Of a stretch of DNA of 64,000 bases, positions 17,777-26,431 are shown in pieces. The position numbers and the translations under genes were made by a program. The stretch's first letter is position 1, and every line of letters begins with the position of its first letter. Under the pieces are notes generated by a model. The model ran no database searches. It saw only the letters and a program-made list of their open reading frames with translations, and was not told where the DNA came from. This DNA comes from Oceaniglobus indicus (GTDB lineage Bacteria; Pseudomonadota; Alphaproteobacteria; Rhodobacterales; Rhodobacteraceae): assembly GCF_002751875.1 (NCBI RefSeq), contig NZ_NMZM01000011.1, forward strand, positions 28,149-92,148. The letters are read 5' to 3'.

Positions 17777-18241
17777 TCAGCTTTCGGGGTCCGCTTTACC
17801 CTCGCCCTCGGGTTCGGGTGAAACCGAGGCGATGAAGGCCCAGACGTTCACGGCGTCTTCTTCCTTGCGCAGCTTGAACGACATCTTGCCGCGTGCGCCG
17901 TCGTTGCCGGTGAATTCGCGCAGATATCCGGTCGGATCCATCACGTATTTGACGAAGGTTTCCTCGTTCCAGACCAACCCCATATCGGCGGCTTCCTCGA
18001 TCCCCTTGCCATAGCGGAAATCCTTCGACCCGGCAGGGCTTCCGGGGATGCCATAGAGGTTGGGGCCGGTCCGCGCACTGCGCCCGGCCAGGACTTCACC
18101 GTCGTCGGTCTTGATGATGTGGCAGGACTGGCATTGGTTGAACACCTTCTCGCCGGCTTCGGCGTCGCCCGAGGCATGGCCGTCAGCAAAGGCCGGGCCT
18201 GTCAGAAGGCCGGCGGCTGCCAGAATAACAAACTTGTTCAT
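17777..18241 (-). CDS. cycA: Cytochrome c2-type periplasmic electron carrier
   Basis: The protein has 154 residues with a Sec signal peptide ending near GPAFA. The heme motif is C37-Q-S-C40-H41 and the axial Met is M120 in GKMSFKL. The blocks LAGRSARTGPNLYG and MDPTGYLREFTG match Rhodobacter cytochrome c2, which carries electrons from the bc1 complex to the photosynthetic reaction centre or to cbb3 oxidase. The C-terminus has an acidic extension. GGGAGAA lies before the ATG at 18241. It sits just downstream of hemA, the order known from photosynthesis gene clusters. Confidence 0.85.
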   Translation of the reverse strand: MNKFVILAAAGLLTGPAFADGHASGDAEAGEKVFNQCQSCHIIKTDDGEVLAGRSARTGPNLYGIPGSPAGSKDFRYGKGIEEAADMGLVWNEETFVKYVMDPTGYLREFTGNDGARGKMSFKLRKEEDAVNVWAFIASVSPEPEGEGKADPES

Positions 18242-18320
18242 TGGTTTCTCCCTTACGCTTCGACCCTGCAATCTAAACCACGCTGGAGCAATATAAAGCC
18301 ACGGTGAGCGGAATTGTTCC

Positions 18321-19535
18321 TCAGGCCACCTGACGGGCCAGCGCGCATTGCTGCCAGAGCGAGTTCAGGGCGCGGCACAGGTGTTCGATGTCCGAATCGG
18401 TGTGAAACGGTCCGGGGGTCAGGCGCAGACGCTCGGTGCCGCGCGGGACGGTCGGGTAATTGATCGGCTGCACGTAGATTCCGAAGTCGCGCATCAGGAT
18501 GTCACAAATCAGACGTGTCTTGACCGCATCGCCGATCATCACCGGAATGATGTGGCTGGGGTTGTCCAGATGCGGGATCCCGTAAAAATCCAGCCGCGCG
18601 CGCAACTTGGCCACCTGTTCGCGTTGGCGCCGACGCTCGTCGCCCGACACCTTCAGGTGCGCGATCGAGGTTTGCGCCGCCGCCGCCACAGACGGGGGCA
18701 GGGCAGTGGTAAAGATGAACCCCGAGGCAAAGCTGCGGATGAAATCGCACAGCGCCGCCGACCCGGTGATATAGCCGCCGAAACACCCGAACGCCTTGCC
18801 CAGGGTGCCTTCGATCAGGGTGATGCGATCCATCACCCCCAGCTCTTCGGCCACGCCGCCACCGCGCGGGCCATACATCCCGACGGCGTGCACCTCGTCG
18901 ATATATGTCATCGCGCCGTGGGCTTCGGCCACATCGCAGATCTCGGCGATGGGGGCGATGTCGCCGTCCATCGAATAGACCGATTCGAATGCGACGATCT
19001 TGGTGGTTTCCGGCGGCAGGGCCGCCAGTTTGCGGTTCAGGTCTTCGGGGTCGTTGTGCTTCCAGATCGCCTTGGGCGCGCGCGAATGGCGGATGCCTTC
19101 GATCATGCTGGCGTGGTTCAGCGCATCCGACAGGATCACGGCATTCGGCAGCCGCGCCCCCAGCGTCCCGAGCGCGGCCCAGTTGCTGACGTATCCCGAT
19201 GTGAACAGCAGCGCGGCGTCCTTGCCGTGGAGGTCGGCCAGTTCGTGTTCCAGCGCGATGTGATGCCGGTTGGTGCCGGAAATGTTGCGCGTGCCGCCGG
19301 CGCCGGTTCCGTTGGCGCGGGTGGCGTCGATCATCGCGTTCACCACGTCGGGATGCTGGCCCATGCCGAGGTAATCGTTCGAACACCACACCGTCACGTC
19401 CCGGGCGCCGCCGGGACCATGGTTGACGGCACGCGGGTAACAGCCGGCCGACCGCTCCATCTCTGCGAAAATCCGATAGTTGCCCTCGGCTTTCAGGGTG
19501 TCCAGCTGGCTCTGGAATACGGCGTCGAAATCCAT
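18321..19535 (-). CDS. hemA: 5-aminolevulinate synthase
   Basis: The protein has 404 residues, the length of alphaproteobacterial ALA synthases. It condenses glycine and succinyl-CoA to 5-aminolevulinate, the first step of tetrapyrrole synthesis. PLP-binding Lys is K247 in [14 protein letters not shown]; other signatures are [25 protein letters not shown] and [17 protein letters not shown]. The start at 19535 follows GAGGAAA. A second copy on the chromosome is likely, as in Rhodobacter (hemA/hemT); this copy sits with cycA. Confidence 0.93.
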   Translation of the reverse strand: MDFDAVFQSQLDTLKAEGNYRIFAEMERSAGCYPRAVNHGPGGARDVTVWCSNDYLGMGQHPDVVNAMIDATRANGTGAGGTRNISGTNRHHIALEHELADLHGKDAALLFTSGYVSNWAALGTLGARLPNAVILSDALNHASMIEGIRHSRAPKAIWKHNDPEDLNRKLAALPPETTKIVAFESVYSMDGDIAPIAEICDVAEAHGAMTYIDEVHAVGMYGPRGGGVAEELGVMDRITLIEGTLGKAFGCFGGYITGSAALCDFIRSFASGFIFTTALPPSVAAAAQTSIAHLKVSGDERRRQREQVAKLRARLDFYGIPHLDNPSHIIPVMIGDAVKTRLICDILMRDFGIYVQPINYPTVPRGTERLRLTPGPFHTDSDIEHLCRALNSLWQQCALARQVA

Positions 19536-19648
19536 GGCTTTCCTCGTGGCGTGGTGGTTGGCGGGTCGGTCCTGTCGAACCACGGTCTTGTGCGTCAATA
19601 TGGTCCCGAAACACCGCAGGGTCTAGGGCACCGCGACAGAAGGGCCAA

Positions 19649-19662
19649 TGCGACAAGTCGCA
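19649..19662. promoter_or_regulatory. 14-bp dyad TGCGACaaGTCGCA upstream of hemA
   Basis: A perfect 6+6 inverted repeat with a 2-base centre lies 114 bp upstream of the hemA start, in the only gap that can hold the hemA-cycA promoter. No matching regulator can be named from the sequence. Confidence 0.4.
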
Positions 19663-19751
19663 CGCCCCCCGATCTGGGCGAACCGATCGGATTGATGCCG
19701 CCTGAACGCCGGTTTGGTGGCAGCCGCATCGCCGCGCACTGCGCGTGGTGA

Positions 19752-20636
19752 TCAGATCGGTTCGTCGCGGCGCATCCGCGCAAGCTGGCCTTTCATGCGG
19801 ACAAGGCGGCGGTTGTGCGCGTCGCCCAGACGACGGGCGACGAGGGTCGACAGGATGTCGGCGGCCACCAGAGCGGCGATGCGCGAGGTCGTCGGCGTGA
19901 ACACATCCGTATTGTCCAGCGTTTCGACGTTTATCACCACATCCGAATGCGACATCAGCGTGGTCTGGGTGGATCCGGTGATGGCGATCACCCTGGCGCC
20001 GCCCTCGCGCGCCAGGCGGGCCAGCTCGACGATCGAGCGTGTGGCGCCGGTGTTCGAAATCGCCACGGCGACCGCCCCCGGACGCATCATCGACGCCGCC
20101 ATCAGTTGTTGATGACTGTCCATCGTCGCATTGCACGGAATGCCGAACAGGGGAAACTTCTGTTGCAGATCCTGCGCCACGATGGCCGAGGCGCCAAAGC
20201 CGAACACCTCGAGATGCGTCGCCTTCAGGATCAACTCGACCGCCGCGTTCATCTGCTCCATGTTCAGCGCGTGGCGCGCCCAATCCAGCGATGTCATCGT
20301 ATAATCGAAGATCTTCGCCGCAACCTCGTCCGGGGTGTCCCGGTCGCCGATGGCGGAATGGGTGGCGGGCGTGCCCAGGGCCAGGGCCTGCGCCAGCCGG
20401 ATCTTCAGATCCTGGAAGCCGTCACAGCCAATTGCGGTGCAGAAGCGGATCACCGTCGGCTGGCTTACGCCGGCCAGATCGGCGGTTTCGGCAACCGTGG
20501 CGTTCATGATCCGGTGCGGATCCGCCAGCACCGCATCCGCCACCTTGCGGTCGGATTTGCGCAACTCGCCATGACGGACCCGGATCCTGTCCAGGATATT
20601 GCGGCCGGGCGCGACGCCGGGGGCGGGCGGGGTCAT
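19752..20636 (-). CDS. RpiR-family transcriptional regulator
   Basis: The protein has 294 residues. An N-terminal helix-turn-helix (residues about 20-90, with ATVAETADLAGVSQPTVIRF) is followed by a C-terminal SIS phosphosugar-binding domain (VFGFGASAIVAQDLQQKF, then AISNTGATRSIVELA). RpiR proteins sense sugar phosphates and control nearby catabolic genes. Its ATG overlaps the stop of the UlaG-like gene by 4 bp, so it is last in the isomerase-dehydrogenase-hydrolase operon. The dyad upstream of that operon resembles RpiR/HexR boxes, which suggests autoregulation. Confidence 0.88.
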   Translation of the reverse strand: MTPPAPGVAPGRNILDRIRVRHGELRKSDRKVADAVLADPHRIMNATVAETADLAGVSQPTVIRFCTAIGCDGFQDLKIRLAQALALGTPATHSAIGDRDTPDEVAAKIFDYTMTSLDWARHALNMEQMNAAVELILKATHLEVFGFGASAIVAQDLQQKFPLFGIPCNATMDSHQQLMAASMMRPGAVAVAISNTGATRSIVELARLAREGGARVIAITGSTQTTLMSHSDVVINVETLDNTDVFTPTTSRIAALVAADILSTLVARRLGDAHNRRLVRMKGQLARMRRDEPI

Positions 20637-21505
20637 CGGGGCGATCCCGGCCGGGGGTGCGGTATGAAGGCGACGCCGGTGCGCGCCGCGCGCCATGTCA
20701 GCGGATGGGCGGCCCGTGCCATCTCCTCGACCTCGGCCCGGGGGACAGTGTTGAACGCGAACAGGTCGAAATGATGCGCGATGACCGCGCCGATGCCTGT
20801 CTCGCGCGCCAGCGTCAGCGCCTCTTGCGGGGTCAGATTGCCGGGCACGCCGTTGGCTGCGCGATCCGCGTCACGCCCGTTGACCGGCAACAGTGCGATA
20901 TCGGCGCGAAGCGCGGCGACTTCGGCGGTTTGGCCATCGAACGGAATGGTGTCACCCGGATGGAAGATGCACACCCCACCCAGTGTCATCGCATATCCCA
21001 GAAACATGTGGTGGCCGCCGTCATCACGGGCCAGATCCTCGTGGGCGGCGCGGGTGGCGGTGATCGCCAGACCAGCGGCCGGATGCACGGTTTGCCCCGT
21101 GTCCATGGCGACCAGGCGGTCGGGGGAAAGGGCCGCACGTTCCAGCGCGGTCTGGCAAACGGCCCGTGGTGCGATCAGCGGCGCGCCGGGGTTGGTCGCC
21201 ATCAGCGCGGGCAGGGTGCCGGGGTCAAGGTGGTCGCTATGGGCGTGGGTGGCCAGAACCGCATCGACGTGGCGGATTTCGTGGGGCAGCACAGGCGGTG
21301 GCATCAGGCGGACATGGGGAAAGGCCGTGCCACGATATTTTTCGGCCAGCGAATCCGACAGGTAGGGGTCGATGACCAGCCGCCGATGGGCGCCGTCGAT
21401 CACGAAACCGGCCTGCCCCAACCAGTAAAGCATGACCTCGCGGCCCGGCGGCTTTGCCAGAACCTCGGCCAGGGGGGCGGGGCAGGGGGCTTCAGCCAGG
21501 AACAT
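20633..21505 (-). CDS. UlaG-like metallo-beta-lactamase-fold hydrolase
   Basis: The protein has 290 residues. Metal ligands are visible in THAHSDHLDPG (HxHxDH motif) and in IFHPGDT, with LLPVNGRD near the C-terminal part. WLGQAGF near residue 29 is typical of the UlaG branch, whose founding member opens L-ascorbate-6-phosphate lactone. The partners (kinase, isomerase, RpiR) suggest a phosphorylated or lactone sugar substrate, but this is context only. The gene lies 49 bp after the dehydrogenase gene. Confidence 0.75.
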   Translation of the reverse strand: MFLAEAPCPAPLAEVLAKPPGREVMLYWLGQAGFVIDGAHRRLVIDPYLSDSLAEKYRGTAFPHVRLMPPPVLPHEIRHVDAVLATHAHSDHLDPGTLPALMATNPGAPLIAPRAVCQTALERAALSPDRLVAMDTGQTVHPAAGLAITATRAAHEDLARDDGGHHMFLGYAMTLGGVCIFHPGDTIPFDGQTAEVAALRADIALLPVNGRDADRAANGVPGNLTPQEALTLARETGIGAVIAHHFDLFAFNTVPRAEVEEMARAAHPLTWRAARTGVAFIPHPRPGSPR

Positions 21506-21554
21506 CGGCGCGCGCCCCGTGCCGACGCCGCACTGACAGGATGCGGATCACCGG

Positions 21555-22502
21555 CTATCCCTTCGCGGCGTGGGCGATGTCGGTCAGGCGTGCGATGGTG
21601 TCGGCGTCGGTGCCGATCTCGATGTCGAACACCTCGGCGATCACCTGGGTCCAGCCGTGGATGAAGTAGGTCCAGCCGTCCACCACACGCAGGTGCCGGG
21701 TGTCGGCCTGTGCCCGGGCCAGGTCGAGAAACACCAGTTCTCCGCGATAATTCAGATCCCACACCACCGCGCTTTGCGGAAAGGCTGCCGCGTCGGTCAG
21801 GGGGGATCCCGGCGCATCCTTGCCAAGGCCCGTGGCGTTGATGACCAGCGATCCGGGCTTCAGCGCCGCCAGTGCCGCGTCGTTGGTGGTGGCGTCGGCG
21901 GCCAGCACATAGTCGACGGGCACGCCGCTGTCGATCTGGGCGTGAACATGGGCGATCTCGTCCAGCCGCGATTGCGTGCGGTCCGACACCACGATGCGTG
22001 CCGGGACGTTGCCGCCGCGTTCGCGGCGCATCAGGTGCCACGTCAGCGCGATGGTCGATCCCCCGGCGCCGATCGAAAACACCTCGCCGCCCGAACGCGA
22101 CCAGTAATCGTCGCCGAGAAAGCCATCGATCGCCAGGCCCGACGAGATCGGATCCTTTGCATGACAGATCAGCTTGCCGTCGCGCTTGGAAATACAGCTG
22201 ACCTCGCCCATCAGCTGCGCGAAGGGGTCGATCACGTCGAACAGGTCGCGGCAGGCATCGAACAGGTCGATCTTGTGCGTGGTCACCAGCGCACCCATGG
22301 AATGGGGGTCGTCGCGAATGTATTCGACGGCACGCCGATAGGCCGCAGGATCGGCATGCAGCGGAAAATCGATGCCCGAGATCTGGGCATCGGTCAGGCC
22401 CAGGTGTTCGGCCCAGGCCGGAAACACCGTCATGATCGAACTGCTGGCCGTGGTGACGCCGATGAAATGCAGCGTTGGCTTGGTGCAGGCGGGATAGGTC
22501 AT
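21555..22502 (-). CDS. Shikimate dehydrogenase-like oxidoreductase
   Basis: The protein has 315 residues. The N-terminal substrate domain contains GALVTTHKIDLFDACRDLFD, with the conserved catalytic Lys. The NADP domain starts FSIGAGGSTIALTWHL. It is longer than housekeeping AroE (about 275) and diverges in the first 40 residues. With an RpiR regulator, isomerase and kinase it is more likely catabolic, acting on a cyclic polyol or sugar acid, than aromatic biosynthesis. The start ATG overlaps the isomerase stop by 4 bp. Confidence 0.75.
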   Translation of the reverse strand: MTYPACTKPTLHFIGVTTASSSIMTVFPAWAEHLGLTDAQISGIDFPLHADPAAYRRAVEYIRDDPHSMGALVTTHKIDLFDACRDLFDVIDPFAQLMGEVSCISKRDGKLICHAKDPISSGLAIDGFLGDDYWSRSGGEVFSIGAGGSTIALTWHLMRRERGGNVPARIVVSDRTQSRLDEIAHVHAQIDSGVPVDYVLAADATTNDAALAALKPGSLVINATGLGKDAPGSPLTDAAAFPQSAVVWDLNYRGELVFLDLARAQADTRHLRVVDGWTYFIHGWTQVIAEVFDIEIGTDADTIARLTDIAHAAKG

Positions 22503-23134
22503 GCCACGGCTCCTGCATCGGCATGGATTGCCGCGATGTCGGCTTCGGTTCGGGCGCGCCAATCGGGGTTGTCGATCTGTGTCCAGCCGCCGGCCCCGTC
22601 GTCGACCACCCGCACGCGCATTCCACCCGACCGTTCGATGATGCCGTAATCCTGGCCCGAGTCGGCGGGGTAGGCGAACATCATCACCAGATCATCGGTG
22701 CCGACGTTGATCGACCGGTGAATCCAGAACGGCGGCACGTAACAGATGGTCTGCGCGCCGATGGGAACCAGGCGCACCTCGCCCTCGGGGCTTTCCAGTT
22801 GCATCAGGCCGCTGCCCGACTGCCCATAATAGATCTCGGGACGGTCGCCCTTGGCGTGGATGTGCCCGCGCGTCATGAAGTATTCGTCGCCGACACGGCC
22901 CGGCTCCATCCGGGTGACACCCATGATGAGATCCGACACCTTGCTGCCCGGCGTATACGACGTGACCTCATAGGCGACCTGCCCCCTGCGATCGGCCAGC
23001 AGGGCATCAAACGCGGCGGTGTCGGCATAGAGCCCGGCCAGATCGTCGAAGGTTTTCCGGTAGTGGCCATTGCCATTCTTCAGCAGCCCTTCGGCAACGG
23101 CGATGTCACAGACCTGCGGTTCGGCGAGTTTCAC
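22499..23134 (-). CDS. Cupin-type glucose-6-phosphate isomerase
   Basis: The protein has 211 residues. This is the cupin (archaeal, Pyrococcus) type of phosphoglucose isomerase, unrelated to the large bacterial Pgi. Metal-binding residues lie in RGHIHAKGDRPEIYYG, the cupin HxHx(n)E motif, and a further His is in PPFWIHRSINVG. It interconverts glucose-6-phosphate and fructose-6-phosphate or a related phosphosugar. It is the first gene of the minus-strand unit, with the dyad at 23153-23167 just upstream. Confidence 0.82.
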   Translation of the reverse strand: MKLAEPQVCDIAVAEGLLKNGNGHYRKTFDDLAGLYADTAAFDALLADRRGQVAYEVTSYTPGSKVSDLIMGVTRMEPGRVGDEYFMTRGHIHAKGDRPEIYYGQSGSGLMQLESPEGEVRLVPIGAQTICYVPPFWIHRSINVGTDDLVMMFAYPADSGQDYGIIERSGGMRVRVVDDGAGGWTQIDNPDWRARTEADIAAIHADAGAVA

Positions 23135-23152
23135 GGAAATGCCCTCTCAAAA

Positions 23153-23167
23153 TGTAGCAAAACTACG
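23153..23167. promoter_or_regulatory. RpiR-type operator candidate upstream of the isomerase operon
   Basis: TGTAGCAAAACTACG is an imperfect 15-bp dyad (GTAG/CTAC arms around a centre of A) starting 19 bp upstream of the isomerase ATG. It resembles the HexR/RpiR-family box TGTARTAMWWTTACA as I recall it. The RpiR regulator encoded at the end of this operon is the natural candidate to bind it. Confidence 0.5.
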
Positions 23168-23201
23168 ATATGCGCTTGGGTATGTCTGAAATGGTGGAAG
23201 A

Positions 23202-23213
23202 TTTCAAATGAAA
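23202..23213. promoter_or_regulatory. 12-bp dyad TTTCAAATGAAA in the isomerase-kinase gap
   Basis: A second inverted repeat (TTTCA-AA-TGAAA) lies in the 266-bp divergent gap, between the isomerase and kinase genes. It could be another regulator site or part of a promoter. A short palindrome GTAATTAC lies at 23269-23276. Confidence 0.3.
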
Positions 23214-23400
23214 CCGCGCGGTTTGGGCGTAAATCTGGCGGCGAAGCCTGTTGACCTGTGCCGATTTGGTAATTACGCTTCGTGAATACTGGCGCGCGCC
23301 CGGTCGTTCGGCGGCCCGACGCGGCCGCTTTCCGGGGGCAGGCAATGAACGGATCCGCTTTCGCCACACTGGTCGCCGTGATGGCGCCGTGGTCCCGCTG

Positions 23401-24921
23401 ATGTCGGGGGGCGCCTGCACCGTCGCACTGGATATCGGAACCGGATCCACCCGCGCCGCGATCATGGGGGCGGACGGACGGGTTCTGCACGTCGCGGCAC
23501 AAACCTATGACCAGATCGTCCCCGCCTATGGGTGGTCGGAGCAGCGCCCCGATGATTGGTGGGCCGCAACCTGTGCGACGCTGAAACAGGCCACGGATTG
23601 GGCACGCGACAACGGTGCGACCATCTCCGCGCTGGCCGCTTGCGGGCAGATGCACGGCACCGTGCTGGTGGATGATGACGGGCGGCCCACGCGCGACGCC
23701 GTGCCGCTCTGGAACGACAAGCGCACGCTGGATCATGTGCGTCGGTTCGAGGCCGGGCATGACGTTGCCGATTGGCTGTCGCGCACCGCCAATCCGCCGA
23801 CCCCCGCCTGGCCCGCGTTCAAACTGCAATGGTTGCGCGACAACGATCCCGCGGCATGGTCGCAAAGCCGCACCGTCCTGATGCCCAAGGATTACGTCAA
23901 TCTGCGTCTGACCGGCGAAAGGGCGATGGATTGGACCGACGCCGCCTGTTCGTTCCTGATGGATCCCGTCACCGGTGACTGGTCCGACATCGTGCTGTCC
24001 GATCTGGGCCTGTCGCGCGCGATGATGCCGCCGATCCGCATGCCGACCGAAATCCTGGGCCATGTCACACCGGATGCGGCGCGGGCGACGGGGCTGGCCC
24101 GGGGCACGCCGGTTCTGGTGGGCGGGGGCGATTATCCCGTGGCGCTTCTGGGTTCGGGCGTGTGTCGGCCGGGCCTCGCATCCGAGGTCGCCGGTACCTC
24201 GTCGATCGTGACAGTGGTGTCGGAAAAGCCCGTGCTGGACCCCGAGATCTGCAACGTCGGCACGCCCGAAGGCAACTGGGGCGCGTTCGTCCTGCTTGAG
24301 GCGGGCGGCGATTCGGCCCGGTGGGCGCGGCGTGCATTCCATGACAACGATCTTGGCTATGCCCAGATCATGGATATGGCGGCGGGCGCTGCACCGGGCG
24401 CCGATACGCTGTTGTTCCTGCCTTACCTCGTCGGCGAACGGTTGGGGGCGCACCGCAATTCGCGCGCCCAGTTCTTCGGGCTGGCGGCGGGGCATGGCCT
24501 GGCACAGATGCACCGCGCCGTCCTGGAAGGGGTCGGATTCGCCGTCAATCGTCACCTCAGAGTGATGGAGCGTGCCACCGGCACCCGCCCCGAGGTTCTG
24601 ATCGCATCCGGCGGCGGGGCCAAGGCGGACCTTTGGTTGCGGATCAAGGCGGCGATCTATGACCGCCCGATCCTGATCCCGGAGGAGCCGGAGTGCGGGT
24701 TGGTGGGCTGTGCCGCTCTGGCCGCCGTCGCGACCGGCGCGGACCGGGATTTGACGCAGGCCGCCGAACGGCTGGTCCGTCATGCGCGTGAGGTTCTGCC
24801 GGATCCCGCATGGGCCGAACATTACGCAAGGATGCAACCGTTGTTCGACGCGCTTTGCGATCAGTCGCGGGCGCATTACGACACGCTGGACGCCTTGGCC
24901 GCATCCGGCCCGGCAGTCTGA
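23401..24921 (+). CDS. FGGY-family carbohydrate kinase (xylulokinase-like)
   Basis: The protein has 506 residues. The two actin-like domains are seen in VALDIGTGSTRAAIMG (phosphate 1), CGQMHGTVLVDDDG (substrate loop) and VLIASGGGAKADLWLRIKAA (adenosine site). It phosphorylates a keto-pentose, hexulose or polyol with ATP; the overall pattern is closest to xylulokinases. It is divergent from the isomerase operon and likely shares its RpiR control. No ribosome-binding site is clear at the ATG 23401; a GTG at 23389 is possible. Confidence 0.82.
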   Translation: MSGGACTVALDIGTGSTRAAIMGADGRVLHVAAQTYDQIVPAYGWSEQRPDDWWAATCATLKQATDWARDNGATISALAACGQMHGTVLVDDDGRPTRDAVPLWNDKRTLDHVRRFEAGHDVADWLSRTANPPTPAWPAFKLQWLRDNDPAAWSQSRTVLMPKDYVNLRLTGERAMDWTDAACSFLMDPVTGDWSDIVLSDLGLSRAMMPPIRMPTEILGHVTPDAARATGLARGTPVLVGGGDYPVALLGSGVCRPGLASEVAGTSSIVTVVSEKPVLDPEICNVGTPEGNWGAFVLLEAGGDSARWARRAFHDNDLGYAQIMDMAAGAAPGADTLLFLPYLVGERLGAHRNSRAQFFGLAAGHGLAQMHRAVLEGVGFAVNRHLRVMERATGTRPEVLIASGGGAKADLWLRIKAAIYDRPILIPEEPECGLVGCAALAAVATGADRDLTQAAERLVRHAREVLPDPAWAEHYARMQPLFDALCDQSRAHYDTLDALAASGPAV

Positions 24922-25006
24922 AGGTCCGCGGGTTTCATCATGCCCGATTGAGATCGTCAGGTTTGGTCGCTCAGCGGACGGCCCGAAACGATGGTCCCTT
25001 TCGCAT

Positions 25007-26431
25007 TCAGCGCAGCAGCCGCGCCAGCGCGCCGTGATCCACCTTTGACCGGTGCCGCCGGTCCATGGGGATTCTGGCCACGGGGGCGACCCGATCGATG
25101 CCCAGGGCGGCGGCACGATCCGTCCAGCCGGCGGTTGACGTTGCAACCCCTTCGATGGCCAGCACCGCCTTGCCATCGACCTGCGCCAAGGCGGCATGCC
25201 GCACGCCGGGCCAGCTGCGCGCGGCGGTTTCCACGCTGAAGGGGTAAAGCGCGCCCTTAGCGGTCTTGATCCGCCCGCCGATGCGCCCCAGAAGCCACAG
25301 CCGCCCGTCTTCGTCGAGCCGCCCCGCATCCCCGGTGCGGTGCCACAACGTGCCGTCGATCCGGCGTTTGGTTTCGACATCGCGGGCGGGATCCAGATAG
25401 CCCGATACCACATGGTCGCCCGCAACCAGTATTTCGTCGTCCTCGATCCGGATGGTGATGCCGGGTGCCGGGTGTCCGGCCAAAAGGCCGTGGCCCCGGG
25501 CCATCGCCGCGCGGTCGGCATCCGTGGTGTCGGCCGCGTCGATTTCGGCAATCGGTTCGGCCTCGGTCGAGCCATAGACCGAAACGATCCGCAGGTCCGG
25601 CGCAACCGCCCTCAGGCGCGCCACCAGATCGGGAAAGATCGGCCCGCCGCCGGTGAACAGCGTCGCCAGATGCGCGGGCGGCGCCGTTTCGGCCAGGCGT
25701 TCGCACAGCGCGGGCGGCAGCAGCGCGCGGGTCACGCCATGGCGTTCGATCAGCGCCGATAGGGCAGCAGGCGTCGCGCGTCCGGGTTTGCGCATCGGCC
25801 AGTCGGGCAAGACGGATGTGCGGCCGGCGCCAAGGTTCACCAGCACGAACACCGGGAACGCCACCAGATCGATTTCGTCGTGATCGCTGTGCAGCAACGG
25901 CGCGACGGCCCGGCGTTGCGCCATCAGGAACCGGTGGCTGCGCGCGATGGCCTTCGGCGTGCCGGTCGATCCGGACGTGAACGAGATCAGCGCGACGTCG
26001 TCCGCCGTGCAAACCGGCGCGACAACATCGTTGGGAATACCGTCGGCGGGGGTCAGCATCCGGGTGCCCCAAAGGCCCGGCATGACAGCGCGCAACAGGC
26101 GGTAAGGCCCCGATGCACAGAACGCGCTTACCGGCGCCGCGCGCAAGGCGTCTCGCAGCCCGCGCAGGCCCATGGCCGGTTCGGGCAGAACCGCCGTCGC
26201 GCCCAGGGTCCACAACGCGGCGAGCGATGCATAGAGATCTGGCCCCACCGGCATCGCCACCAGCGCCCGGTCGCCCGGCTTTACCCCGCGATGCCGGAAC
26301 CCGGCGGCCAGCGCCTGCACCCGGTCCTGCAAGGCGGCAAAGGTGGTGGCCGAGCCGTCCCGCCCGATCAGCGCAGTCCGCGCGCCATACCGTTCGGCGG
26401 CCCGGGCGAATGCGGTGGGCAGGTCATCCAT
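25007..26431 (-). CDS. AMP-dependent acyl ligase, OleC-like
   Basis: The protein has 474 residues. The adenylation P-loop is FTSGSTGTPKA at 151-161, GSTEAEP lies near 288-294, and the conserved C-terminal Lys is in HRSKVDH near 463. The segment LFTGGGPIFPDLVARLRAV with the YGSTEA block recalls the OleC branch (beta-lactone synthetase/acyl ligase). It would activate a carboxylic acid as acyl-AMP, for CoA transfer or lactone formation. It is the last gene of the seven-gene unit and overlaps the GNAT-like gene by 8 bp. The substrate is unknown. Confidence 0.78.
   Translation of the reverse strand: MDDLPTAFARAAERYGARTALIGRDGSATTFAALQDRVQALAAGFRHRGVKPGDRALVAMPVGPDLYASLAALWTLGATAVLPEPAMGLRGLRDALRAAPVSAFCASGPYRLLRAVMPGLWGTRMLTPADGIPNDVVAPVCTADDVALISFTSGSTGTPKAIARSHRFLMAQRRAVAPLLHSDHDEIDLVAFPVFVLVNLGAGRTSVLPDWPMRKPGRATPAALSALIERHGVTRALLPPALCERLAETAPPAHLATLFTGGGPIFPDLVARLRAVAPDLRIVSVYGSTEAEPIAEIDAADTTDADRAAMARGHGLLAGHPAPGITIRIEDDEILVAGDHVVSGYLDPARDVETKRRIDGTLWHRTGDAGRLDEDGRLWLLGRIGGRIKTAKGALYPFSVETAARSWPGVRHAALAQVDGKAVLAIEGVATSTAGWTDRAAALGIDRVAPVARIPMDRRHRSKVDHGALARLLR

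Noticed and set aside
11726..19535. A functional photosynthesis gene cluster in the window
   Set aside because: Only crtE, tspO, cycA and hemA are present. I found no bch, puf, puh or other crt gene, so only a remnant or edge can be claimed.
21555..22502. Housekeeping aroE
   Set aside because: Sits inside an RpiR-controlled phosphosugar unit, is about 40 residues longer than AroE and diverges at the N-terminus; called shikimate-dehydrogenase-like instead.
23131..25605. 824-codon minus-strand open frame across the kinase gene
   Set aside because: Antisense to a clear FGGY kinase and out of frame with the ligase; no motif. High GC content produces such frames.
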